Positions 42,224 through 50,807 of a stretch of DNA of 64,000 bases are shown one piece after another; the stretch's first letter is position 1; the number at the start of each line of letters is the position of its first letter. The notes under the pieces are model-generated. The model saw only the letters and a list, made by a program, of their open reading frames with translations, had not been told where the DNA came from and made no database searches. Origin of the DNA: Candidatus Peregrinibacteria bacterium (GTDB lineage: Bacteria > Patescibacteriota > Gracilibacteria > UM-FILTER-43-11); the NCBI GenBank assembly GCA_016699515.1, contig CP064978.1, positions 186,001 to 250,000 of the forward strand, written 5' to 3'. The position numbers and the translations under genes are program-made.

Positions 42224-43360
42224 ATGAGACATTATTTTCAATTTGCTTTTGCTTGTTTTGTGTTTCTTTTTTCGGTGAATCAGGGATTTGCCCAAGATTT
42301 TGCACGGGATCTTTTCATTTCATCCACCGATGTATCGTTTGACAATGATATTTTGGTCGGAGATTCCGTTCGGATCTACGCCTCCGTTCATAGCAGTGCC
42401 AAACGGGATTTAACCGGGGTGGTTAAATTTTATGATGAAACGGCTCAATTATTCATTGGCTCGGATCAGCCGGTTTCTATTGTAGCCGAAAGCACAGACG
42501 ATGTTTTTATTGATTGGAAAGCTCAGTCTCAGGGGCAGCACAAAATTGCAGTGCGTGTTTTTCCTTGGGAAAACGTCGGGGATAATCCTGATAATAACAA
42601 AGTGGTTGTCACCTTATTCGTGGATGTTGATAGTGATGGGGATGGGATTGGGAATCGTTTGGATCCTGATGATGATAATGACGACGTTGTGGATGCCGAT
42701 GATGCTTTTCCCTTGGACCCCGAAGAATGGAAGGATACCGACGGGGATGGGTTTGGTGATATTGCCGATACAGACGATGATGGGGATGGTGTAGAGGATG
42801 TGTTAGATGTTTTCCCTCAAGACCCCACTGAGTCGGTCGATACGGATCGCGATGGTGTTGGTGACCAAGCGGATGCGTTTCCATTGGATCCCCTTGAGTC
42901 TTCGGATTTGGATGGAGATGGTTTGGGTGATAATGCGGATGAATTTGATACCAATCATGGGCCTAACCCGTCGCTTACGTTTGATAGTACCCATTTATTG
43001 GCCGGTCGTGCCATTGTTTTTGATGGATCCGGTTCGAATGACCCAGATGGCAGTATTGATCGGCTTGAATGGGATTTTGGAGACGGATCCACCTTTACCG
43101 GTAATCCGGCTACCCATATTTATGAAAAACCGGGTAACTATGGCCTTATTCTAAGAGTTTATGATGATACCGGTGAATTTAGACAGCTTGTCCAAAACTT
43201 AATGGTCAAGCGTTCATATCTACTTTACGAAGTCATTGTGGCGATTGGTTTTTTTATTCTAATCATCTTAATGCTTTTGGTTCCCGGAAGCCGTTTTTAC
43301 TATCGTACGCTTTTTAGGCTTCGCCCCTCCGATCCAACCCAGTCGGGACACAAGAAATAA
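42224..43360 (+). CDS. Surface protein with thrombospondin type 3 repeats, PKD domain and C-terminal membrane anchor
   Basis: 378 residues from the ATG at 42224. Signal peptide (FAFACFVFLFSVNQGFAQ), a beta domain (~20-130) with CARDB-like text, then calcium-binding TSP3 repeats (DSDGDGIGNRLDPDDDNDD, DTDGDGFGDIADTDDDGDG, DLDGDGLGDNADEFD). A PKD domain follows (FDGSGSNDPDGSIDRLEWDFGDG), then one membrane helix near 340-360 and a basic tail. A membrane-anchored, Ca2+-stiffened adhesin or stalk is likely. It follows gyrA by 24 bp. Confidence 0.85.
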   Translation: MRHYFQFAFACFVFLFSVNQGFAQDFARDLFISSTDVSFDNDILVGDSVRIYASVHSSAKRDLTGVVKFYDETAQLFIGSDQPVSIVAESTDDVFIDWKAQSQGQHKIAVRVFPWENVGDNPDNNKVVVTLFVDVDSDGDGIGNRLDPDDDNDDVVDADDAFPLDPEEWKDTDGDGFGDIADTDDDGDGVEDVLDVFPQDPTESVDTDRDGVGDQADAFPLDPLESSDLDGDGLGDNADEFDTNHGPNPSLTFDSTHLLAGRAIVFDGSGSNDPDGSIDRLEWDFGDGSTFTGNPATHIYEKPGNYGLILRVYDDTGEFRQLVQNLMVKRSYLLYEVIVAIGFFILIILMLLVPGSRFYYRTLFRLRPSDPTQSGHKK

Positions 43361-43362
43361 AC

Positions 43363-43391
43363 TTGCATCTCTCGTACTTTTGATTTAAAAT
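43363..43391 (+). promoter_or_regulatory. Promoter for rpmE
   Basis: -35 TTGCAT (43363-43368), 17-bp spacer, -10 TAAAAT (43386-43391), 26 bp before the ATG. Confidence 0.6.
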
Positions 43392-43417
43392 CCTCTAGCT
43401 TTAATTTAAACACTATT

Positions 43418-43804
43418 ATGAAAGCTGCTATTCATCCTGTTTATCATTCTATCAAAATTACCTGTGCCTGCGGCCATGAATTCGATATGAATTCTACCGG
43501 TTCCGACTATTCAGTGGACGTGTGCTCACAATGCCATCCTTTTTATACCGGTAAGCAAAAATTGGTTGATACTGCGGGACGTGTGGATAAATTCAAAAAC
43601 CGTATGGCTGCCGCTCAAAAATTGCAAGAAGAATTGGCAGAACGATTCAGCAATCGCAAAGGTAAGGAGTCCGTAGAAGAAAAGATCACTCGTAAGGCTG
43701 CCGAAAAAGAAGCGGCTAAAGAAGAAGAGAAGGCTAAAAAAGAAGCCAAAAAGAAGGAATCAGCTAAAAAAGCAGCTGATAAAACCAAAGTAAAAAAAGA
43801 TTAA
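43418..43804 (+). CDS. rpmE: 50S ribosomal protein L31 with long charged tail
   Basis: 128 residues; L31 is usually 66-90. The N-terminal ~66 residues are a C+ L31: HPVYHSIKITCACGHEF and CSQCHPFYTGKQKLVDTAGRVDKFKNR, with four zinc cysteines. The extra ~60 residues are Lys/Ala/Glu-rich, a probable single alpha helix. The gene has its own promoter and terminator. Confidence 0.95.
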   Translation: MKAAIHPVYHSIKITCACGHEFDMNSTGSDYSVDVCSQCHPFYTGKQKLVDTAGRVDKFKNRMAAAQKLQEELAERFSNRKGKESVEEKITRKAAEKEAAKEEEKAKKEAKKKESAKKAADKTKVKKD

Positions 43805-43825
43805 TGGCTTTTTGTTTCGTAAACG

Positions 43826-43857
43826 GCACCTCATTGAGTTTCAGTGAGGTGCTTTTT
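43826..43857. terminator. Bidirectional terminator between rpmE and GT4
   Basis: GCACCTCA (43826-43833) pairs with TGAGGTGC (43845-43852), followed by TTTTT. Serves rpmE and, in reverse, the minus-strand gene ending at 43856. Confidence 0.85.
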
Positions 43858-44944
43858 AGTTGTTCAGGGTTTTTTTGACCAATTGATCTATTTTTTCTTT
43901 AAAAACCGCTTCGTCGAAATGCTCAACAAGCTGGCGAATTTTTTGAGGTTGATAGGAGCTTTCATTCATGAGCAGGCGCGTTAATCCGTTTTCGATCGAC
44001 TCAATGTTGGGATGGTCAAAAAACTCTCCACTTAACCCCGCTTGTACGCTTTCGGTTACCCCTCCTTTGGCATAGGCCAGCACCGGTTTGCCTGCCGCCA
44101 TCGCTTCTACGGGAGTAATCCCGAAATCTTCCTCTCCCGGAAAAATCAATGCGCGACAATATTCCATATATTCTTTGATGTTTTCGTCACTTTGCCGCCC
44201 TAAAAACTCGATGTTCGGCTTGGCGATGGTTTTTAGGTAATCCATGTGCGTCCCATCGCCAATAATCACTAATTTTCGCTTTATTTTGTTGAACAGTTCC
44301 ACTGCCAGATCGATCCGTTTAAAGGGGCTTAGGGTTGAAACGATTAAAAAGTAGTCGGCATGATCTTTGCGCGGAGTGAACCGCTTGATATTTACCGGCG
44401 GATAAATCAGCTCCGAAGGTTTTTTCCAATAATGGTGGATGCGTTTTTGAACATGTTGTGAGTTGGCCACCAGAACATCGGCTCGGTCTGACGCGTAAAA
44501 ATCCCATACGCGCAATTGGGTTAGCATTCTTCCAACCAACCATTGCATCGGCCAGGAATAGTTTTTAAGTGTTTGGTGCGTGTAATCCCAGGCATAGCGC
44601 ATGGGCGAATGAACATAGCAAATATGTTTTGTGTGTTTTCCGGGTTTTATGCCATGTGCAAATGCTGAGCTACTGGAAAGCACCAGATCGTATTGGTTTA
44701 ACTGCAATGCCTCAATCGCCTTTGGCATTTTGGGCAGTAAGTACTTTGGACGTTTGAATGTTTCGTAGTTTTTTTGAAGGATGCTGGTGTGAATTTTTTT
44801 CCCTTCAAACCATTCTTTTGATTTTTCCGGATCGTTGAATAGAGTAAAAATAGGTGCATCCGGAAACATGTCGGTCCATGTTTTTACCACTCGCTCCGCG
44901 CCGCCTAATTTAATGAGCATCTCGTGCACGAGAGCGACATTCAT
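43856..44944 (-). CDS. Glycosyltransferase family 4 (GT-B)
   Basis: 362 residues. NVALVHEMLIKLGGAERVV at the start; CYVHSPMRYAWDYTHQTL; donor domain IVSTLSPFKRIDLAVELF, LVIIGDGTHMDYL and EDFGITPVEAMAAGKPVLAY with the E-x7-E signature. Close paralogue of 14554-15705. A single-gene unit. Likely builds a surface glycan from a nucleotide sugar. Confidence 0.9.
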   Translation of the reverse strand: MNVALVHEMLIKLGGAERVVKTWTDMFPDAPIFTLFNDPEKSKEWFEGKKIHTSILQKNYETFKRPKYLLPKMPKAIEALQLNQYDLVLSSSSAFAHGIKPGKHTKHICYVHSPMRYAWDYTHQTLKNYSWPMQWLVGRMLTQLRVWDFYASDRADVLVANSQHVQKRIHHYWKKPSELIYPPVNIKRFTPRKDHADYFLIVSTLSPFKRIDLAVELFNKIKRKLVIIGDGTHMDYLKTIAKPNIEFLGRQSDENIKEYMEYCRALIFPGEEDFGITPVEAMAAGKPVLAYAKGGVTESVQAGLSGEFFDHPNIESIENGLTRLLMNESSYQPQKIRQLVEHFDEAVFKEKIDQLVKKTLNN

Positions 44945-45050
44945 ATCGTTTGTTTTTAATCCAATTGTCAGTATACCTGTTCATTTATTATTTTAACAGG
45001 TAAACAAATGTTTACTAATATGGGTTTTTCATTTAATTTATTTTTTGTGT

Positions 45051-45236
45051 ATGAGTAAATTATTTCGACATAAATATCGAATTCAATCAATTCGTTTGCC
45101 TGGTTATGATTATGCATCGCCGGGTTTTTATTTTGTAACGATTTGCACTGAAAATGATCTGAATCGCGTGCGTGAATATGTATGTCTTAATTCTTTAATG
45201 TGGCATCGAGATCGAAATAATTCTCATGGTAAATAA
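45051..45236 (+). pseudogene. REP-associated tyrosine transposase (RAYT, Y1_Tnp) remnant with internal deletion
   Basis: 61 residues. The first ~30, FRHKYRIQSIRLPGYDYASP with GFYFVTICTEN, are the N-terminus of a RAYT/TnpA_REP. The next ~20, DLNRVREYVCLNSLMWHRD, are the C-terminal helix that normally lies ~110 residues later. The catalytic HUH motif and tyrosine are gone. The frame is intact across the join, as in a deletion derivative. Upstream is a short palindrome GTAAAC-AAAT-GTTTAC (~45000-45015). The rest of the gap 44945-45285 shows nothing else. Confidence 0.75.
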
Positions 45237-45285
45237 ATAATTAGTTCGCTACAATAAACCCAAATATAAAAATCAATCCTTAGTT

Positions 45286-47958
45286 TTGGAAATCCTCATT
45301 ATTGCTCTTTCACTGGCGGTGCTATACGTCGGCTGGTCATGGATACGTTCCATGCGGCTTTCGAGGCAAAACCGCACCATGGAATCGGTTTTAATGCGCG
45401 TGGCGGTTAGTAAAATTAATGAGAGAGGTCTCATTGTGGCCGAGCAGATCTTTGCTGCATTGCATGGTCTTGAGGATCATTATTCGTGGTGGGATGCTTT
45501 TGTGGGAAATCCTAAACCCCGATTTAGTTTAGAAATTGCCACTTTAAACAATGTGATTCAATTTTTTATTTGGTCGCCGCGACGCTTTAAGCATGTGATC
45601 GCCAGCCAGATTTATGCCCAGTATCCCGATGTTGAAATTGAGGAAGTGCCAGACTATTCGATGGCGGCCTTTGCCGTTTACGAAGTCGCTGCGCCTGCTG
45701 CTCCTGTTTTGAGTGAACCCGGGCTTATTCCAACCAATGCTCTTTCTTCGGTTGCTCCGGTTTTACATGCCCATAAAAATCCTGCTGCCCTCAAGCACGC
45801 GGTTACGGCCGAACTGCAATTCACCGATCCAGGGGTGTATCCGATCAAACGTTATGGCCAGTTTGAAGATAAATTAACTCGACTGGCTACCGAATCGCTT
45901 GCCGGAGTTACTGCGACTTTATCTCGTTTGAATGCGATGGATGAGCAAGCCTGGATTCAAATTACCATGGAGCCGCTAGGCGATTGGTGGCGCAAACGTG
46001 GGCTTAAGTGTTTAAAGGTGGTGAGCACAGGCTTGTTTGACAATGTGTTTTGGTTGAACAAATTGGCAACTAAAATCTATTTGGCACGTGGGTTTTGGTC
46101 GCGTTTCGCCTTAATGCCGGTGATGCTTTTGTTTTGGATTTTAAGAGGATTCCGTACTGCTGATTTGCCTTCTTCGAGCGCTTCCTTGAAAGAGGAGTTT
46201 AACCGAAATCATGATCGTGAAGATCCGCTTTCGGCAGCGGTAGATAAAGTGACGCGTCTAAGCTTTGATGTGAATGTGCGTCTGGTTTATTTGCCCCGAC
46301 CTGAAAATCGCGACCTGGCTGAAGTAAAACTGAAAGAAATTGCCGGCAGCTTTCGACAGTTCAATTTGCCCAATATGAATGGGTTTAGTATCGCACGCAT
46401 CAATCGCGCCAATGTATCGATTGTGAAACGTTTTCAGCAGCGCTTGGTGATTGACCCCATGCCCATGAGCATCGAAGAAGTGGCCACCCTTTACCACATG
46501 CCTTCCATGGGGGTGGGCACCCTGAATGTTTTTTGGGTCACTTCGCGCAAGCTGGAACCTCCTCACGATTTGCCTTTGGTTGGCACCGAACCCTCCCTTG
46601 ATTTAACAACCTTGGGGGAAACTAATTTTCGTGGCGCTCGGCAAAAATTTGGCATTAAAACGGTTGATCGCCGTCGTCACATTTATATTATCGGTAAAAC
46701 CGGAATGGGAAAATCGGTGCTGCTTGAAAACATGATTTTTTCTGATGTGCATTCGGGGCGCGGTTGTGCGGTGATTGATCCCCATGGGGATTTAGCCGAT
46801 TCCGTTATACAGTTTATTCCAGCGCATCGGACGAATGATGTGGTGATATTAGACCCTTCCGATACCGCTTTTCCGTTTGCCTTCAACATGCTTGAAACCG
46901 GTTCCAATCCGGATGCACGCAACCTGATTGCTTCCGGGCTTTTGGGAGTGTTTAAAAAAATGTATGCCGATAGTTGGGGTCCGCGCTTGGAACACATCCT
47001 CAGAAATTGTTTGTTGGCGCTCGCCGAGTATCCCAATACCTCCATGCTTGGAATTATGAGAATCTTGGTGGATGACCATTATCGTAAACAGGTGGTTTCC
47101 AAAGTCAGCAATCCCACCGTCAAAAGCTTTTGGGAAGACGAGTTCGCTCAGATGAGTGATAAATTTCGAACAGAAGCCATTGCCCCCATTCAAAATAAAG
47201 TGGGTCAATTTCTGTCTTCTCCCACCATGCGGAATATTTTGGGGCAAGTGAAATCCACCGTGAATATTCGGTTTATGATGGACACCGGAAAAATTGTTAT
47301 CGTTAACTTATCGAAAGGAAAGATTGGTGAGGATAATTCCAGTTTGCTCGGATCAATGCTGATTACAAAATTTCAACTGGATGCGATGAGCCGGGCCGAC
47401 ATTGCAGAAAATCAACGGAAAGACTTTTACTTGTATGTGGATGAGTTTCAAAACTTTGCGACCGACGCCTTTGCCACCATCCTTTCGGAAGCGCGTAAAT
47501 ATCGCTTAAATTTGGTGATGGCCAACCAATATGTGGCCCAAATGCCTGAAGAAGTTCGCGATGCGGTCTTTGGTAATGTGGGCACCATGGTTAGCTTTCA
47601 GGTTGGCTTTGATGACGCTGAGTATTTTTCGAATCAATATTCCGAAGAGGTGCTCCCCAATGACATTGTGGGGCTACCCAAATATCATTGTTACACAAAA
47701 TTAATGATCGATGGTATGCCGAGCAAAACGTTTTCTATGTCCACTCTTCCTCCTCCAGAAATGGAATTAGAACCTGGACGAAGGGAAAAGGTGATTAAAC
47801 TTTCCCGGGAACGCTATTCAACCCAACGCGAAGAAGTGGAAGACAAAATTAAACGTTGGGCCAGTTCAGGGGAAGATAAAAAAAAGAAATTGGAAGAAGG
47901 TGTAGAGCCTAAAAAAATTGATAAGCCTGCCTCGGAAAAACCTAAGCACTCTCATTAA
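45286..47958 (+). CDS. VirD4/TraG-like or HerA-like membrane ATPase
   Basis: 890 residues from TTG at 45286. One N-terminal membrane helix (~2-20), a ~440-residue poorly conserved region with a second hydrophobic stretch near 280-290, then a RecA-like motor: Walker A IGKTGMGKSVLLENM (~469), AVIDPHGDLADS, Walker B YLYVDEFQNFATDAF (~718) and ANQYVAQMP. A charged Lys/Glu tail ends it. This is the type IV secretion coupling-protein/DUF87 family common in CPR genomes. No other T4SS or conjugation gene is nearby, so it may move DNA or protein for another machine. Role unresolved. Confidence 0.82.
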   Translation: MEILIIALSLAVLYVGWSWIRSMRLSRQNRTMESVLMRVAVSKINERGLIVAEQIFAALHGLEDHYSWWDAFVGNPKPRFSLEIATLNNVIQFFIWSPRRFKHVIASQIYAQYPDVEIEEVPDYSMAAFAVYEVAAPAAPVLSEPGLIPTNALSSVAPVLHAHKNPAALKHAVTAELQFTDPGVYPIKRYGQFEDKLTRLATESLAGVTATLSRLNAMDEQAWIQITMEPLGDWWRKRGLKCLKVVSTGLFDNVFWLNKLATKIYLARGFWSRFALMPVMLLFWILRGFRTADLPSSSASLKEEFNRNHDREDPLSAAVDKVTRLSFDVNVRLVYLPRPENRDLAEVKLKEIAGSFRQFNLPNMNGFSIARINRANVSIVKRFQQRLVIDPMPMSIEEVATLYHMPSMGVGTLNVFWVTSRKLEPPHDLPLVGTEPSLDLTTLGETNFRGARQKFGIKTVDRRRHIYIIGKTGMGKSVLLENMIFSDVHSGRGCAVIDPHGDLADSVIQFIPAHRTNDVVILDPSDTAFPFAFNMLETGSNPDARNLIASGLLGVFKKMYADSWGPRLEHILRNCLLALAEYPNTSMLGIMRILVDDHYRKQVVSKVSNPTVKSFWEDEFAQMSDKFRTEAIAPIQNKVGQFLSSPTMRNILGQVKSTVNIRFMMDTGKIVIVNLSKGKIGEDNSSLLGSMLITKFQLDAMSRADIAENQRKDFYLYVDEFQNFATDAFATILSEARKYRLNLVMANQYVAQMPEEVRDAVFGNVGTMVSFQVGFDDAEYFSNQYSEEVLPNDIVGLPKYHCYTKLMIDGMPSKTFSMSTLPPPEMELEPGRREKVIKLSRERYSTQREEVEDKIKRWASSGEDKKKKLEEGVEPKKIDKPASEKPKHSH

Positions 47959-47993
47959 TATTCCTTAAAGGGCCCTGTTGCTCATTTGATTTC

Positions 47994-49687
47994 ATGTATA
48001 ACCATGTGATTGGAATTATCGGAGGAAAATCGGGTATGGGTAAATACTTTGTTGATTTTTTTGAGCGTCAAAACTTTTCGGTTTTAGTAAGTGATAAAGA
48101 CACTAAACTTTCCAATATCCAGCTCGCAAAACAGGCCGATGTCGTTATTGTTGCGGTGCCCATTGGAGTAACGGAGGCAGTGATTTATGAGGTAGCTCCT
48201 CATGTAAAATCATCGGGCTTACTCATGGACATCACTTCGCTCAAAGTGTTTCCCATGAAGGCCATGAAATCCACTAGCGCTTCTTATTTGGGTTGCCACC
48301 CTATGTTCGGGCCAACCAATTCCATCGAAGGACAGACGGTGGTGCTTTGCAAAGGTAAAGGGGCAAAGTGGTATGGTTGGTGGAAACATCTGCTCCAAAA
48401 AAATCAGGTGGATGTGCGCGAGATGACGGCCGATAAGCACGATACGGTGATGGCTTATGTTCAGGTGCTGACTCACCTAAGTAATTTGGCACTTTCGGAT
48501 GTGATTCGTAAGAGTGAGTTGCCCATTTCTGATCTGCTCGAAACCCACAGCCCGATTTATCGCTTGCGTTTGGATATGATGGGGCGCATTTTGCATCAAA
48601 ATCCCGACTTATATGCCCAAATTCAACTTAAAAACCCAAAAAGCTTGCGGGTGATTGGGGATTATTTAAAGTCGGTTGAAGATTGGATGAGTTTTGTAAA
48701 AAACCAAGATGATGCGGGCTTTTCAAAACGTTTTAAATCGAATGCTAAGCACATTGGATCGTTCACCCAGTTGGCCATGGAGGAATCCGATTTTCTGATA
48801 GAACAGCTCAATCGCAAACGTGTTTCGGAAACGGCCACTATTCAACCTCCCAAGCCCGATGCATCCTATGATTTGGCGGCCCTTGGTCCCGAGCACACCT
48901 TTTCGAGTTTGGCAGCTAAAAAGGCTTTTCCGAAAGCAAAAATTTATTATGCGCCTTCGATCACCAGTGTATTTGAATTGGTAAAAAAGGGCGTGATTAA
49001 GCAAGGCATGGTCCCGATCGATAATCAGCTCACCGGCACGGTTGCCGAAACGTCACGATGTTTATTTGATTATAACCTTACTATTCAATCTCAGTTTCGA
49101 TTGCCGATCCACCATTCGCTTTCGGTTTTGGGTGGAGTGAAGCGATCGTCGATTCGAACCATTTATTCTCACGCGCAGCCCTTTAAGCAATGTCATGCCT
49201 ATTTGAAAAAGCACTTTCCATCTGCTCAATTGGTTTCTATGCCCAGTACCGTTCAGGCGCTTAATAAAGTGGTCTCCGACAATTTACTGAACGCTGCCGT
49301 GATTAGCTCGGCCGAAGCCGCCAACGCCTATCAAATGACCGTATTAGAAGCTAACATTGAAGATTTCTCGTTTAACTCGACTCGGTTTTTGGTGATTGGA
49401 AAAAAGCCATTGCGCAAGAAAGCGCGATTCACCAATCAGACCTTCGTGACTTCGATCGTTTTCCACTTTTCGTCTGATGCGGCCGGCAGCCTTAATGCGG
49501 TTTTAAACGAATTTGCCCTAGCCAAAGTGAATATGACCAAGATCGAATCTCAAGTGAATCCACAGGTTCCGGGTGGGCATCTTTTTTACATCGACTTTGA
49601 AGGGCATTCCGATGATGCCAAAGTTAAAAAATGCTTGGTAAAATTAAGCGTTTGGTCGGCAAGTTGAAGGTGTTGGGGAGTTACTGA
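47994..49687 (+). CDS. tyrA-pheA: Bifunctional prephenate dehydrogenase-prephenate dehydratase (TyrA-PheA fusion), frameshift near end
   Basis: TyrA part (~1-275): NAD-binding GIIGGKSGMGKYFVDFF, LMDITSLKVFPM and LGCHPMFGP. PheA part (~290-460): LGPEHTFSSLAA, VPIDNQLTGTVAETSRCLFD and NSTRFLVIG with the catalytic TRF. ACT part follows (SSDAAGSLNAVLNEFALAKVNMTKIES). No chorismate mutase domain. The frame ends early as SVWSAS; with one more A in the run 49626-49631 it becomes MLGKIKRLVGKLKVLGSY, the normal PheA ending, to the TGA at 49685-49687. One protein would make both phenylpyruvate and hydroxyphenylpyruvate from prephenate. Confidence 0.88.
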
Positions 49688-49757
49688 CATGAAAACACCA
49701 GAGATAAGAACACAAATGCAAGCTACTCTTGTGCTTTAATCTTCTTGTGCTTTCATG
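49688..49757. repeat. Hairpin of the GCACAAGAACATGAAAGC family
   Basis: CATGAAAACACCAGAGATAA and GAACACAAATGCAAG pair loosely with CTTGTGCTTTAAT and CTTCTTGTGCTTTCATG. Related to 8980-9064. Lies between tyrA-pheA and rmlB. Confidence 0.6.
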
Positions 49758-49787
49758 TAGACTATTTTCGTTATTCGCCCAGATTTT

Positions 49788-50732
49788 ATGAAACTTCTTG
49801 TGACCGGCGGGGCTGGATTCATTGGATCCCATTTTGTGCGTCATATTCTTAAAACGTATCCCGATTATTCTGTGATTAATCTGGATAAACTGACCTATGC
49901 CGGTGATTTGAATAAACTTTCTGATGTGGCGAACCACCCCCGCTACCGATTTGTGCAGGGCGACATCGTTGATCGTTCACGCGTGGATTCGTTGGCTTCC
50001 GAGGTGAATGCGATAGTTCATTTTGCTGCCGAAACCCATGTGGACCGCTCGATTGCGGATGCCAGTCCGTTTTTACAAACCAACGTGATTGGAACTCAGG
50101 TTTTGATTGAAGCCTCTTTAAAACATAAGCACCAGCGCTACGTTCAGGTTTCAACCGATGAGGTTTATGGCGATATCGAAGTCGGAGCGTTTACGGAAAC
50201 TTCACCACTCAAGCCCAGTTCCCCCTATTCCGCGTCGAAGGCGGCCGGTGATATGCTGGTGATGGCCGCCGTTCGAACGTATGGTCTCCCGGGGCTTATT
50301 TCTCGTTGCTCCAATAATTATGGACCCCATCAGTACCCCGAAAAACTGATTCCGTTCTTCGTTCAAAAACTACTAAAAGGCGAAACGGTGCCGATTTATG
50401 GCGATGGTTCCAATGTGCGCGATTGGTTGCATGTGGAAGACCATTGCCGGGCGGTTGATCTGATGTTACATCGGGGTAAAATTGGCGAAGTATACAACGT
50501 GGGGGCCCATAACGAACATACGAATTTGGAAATCACGCAACGACTTTTGCGCTTGCTCAATCTTCCTGAAGATCGAATTACCTTTGTAAAAGACCGGCCC
50601 GGTCATGATGTGCGTTATGCCATTGATTCTTCCAAACTTCAAAATGAACTCGGATGGAAGCCTACCGTTGATTTTGAGGCCGGTTTTGCCGAAACTATTA
50701 GCTTTTACCAGACTAACTTAGTTAAGAATTAA
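49788..50732 (+). CDS. rmlB: dTDP-glucose 4,6-dehydratase
   Basis: 314 residues. NAD-binding LLVTGGAGFIGSHFVRH, VIHFAAETHVDRSI, QVSTDEVYGDI with the catalytic Asp-Glu pair, YSASKAAGD with Tyr/Lys and SNNYGPHQYPEKLIP. Makes dTDP-4-keto-6-deoxyglucose for rhamnose and other deoxysugars. rmlA, rmlC and rmlD are not in the window. The last residues and stop (VKN) fall inside the AT-rich repeat at 50721. Confidence 0.93.
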   Translation: MKLLVTGGAGFIGSHFVRHILKTYPDYSVINLDKLTYAGDLNKLSDVANHPRYRFVQGDIVDRSRVDSLASEVNAIVHFAAETHVDRSIADASPFLQTNVIGTQVLIEASLKHKHQRYVQVSTDEVYGDIEVGAFTETSPLKPSSPYSASKAAGDMLVMAAVRTYGLPGLISRCSNNYGPHQYPEKLIPFFVQKLLKGETVPIYGDGSNVRDWLHVEDHCRAVDLMLHRGKIGEVYNVGAHNEHTNLEITQRLLRLLNLPEDRITFVKDRPGHDVRYAIDSSKLQNELGWKPTVDFEAGFAETISFYQTNLVKN

Positions 50733-50744
50733 GAGTTAAGAATT
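50721..50744. repeat. AT-rich dispersed 24-bp repeat, identical to 15764-15787
   Basis: Begins GTTAAGAATTAAGAGTTAAG. It contains the rmlB stop codon. Further TTAAC-rich inverted text continues to the glmS start at 50808. Confidence 0.8.
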
Positions 50745-50807
50745 AAAAATCCGAATCAATTATAATCAACTCCTAATTATTAACACCTAACTATTAACTT
50801 TTAAAAT

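Noticed and set aside
42609..42884. His/Pro-rich minus-strand frame
   Set aside because: Shadow of the Asp/Gly-rich TSP3 repeats of the plus-strand gene.
45286..47958. FtsK
   Set aside because: No FtsK gamma domain and the motifs DPHGD and DEFQNF fit VirD4/DUF87-type ATPases better.
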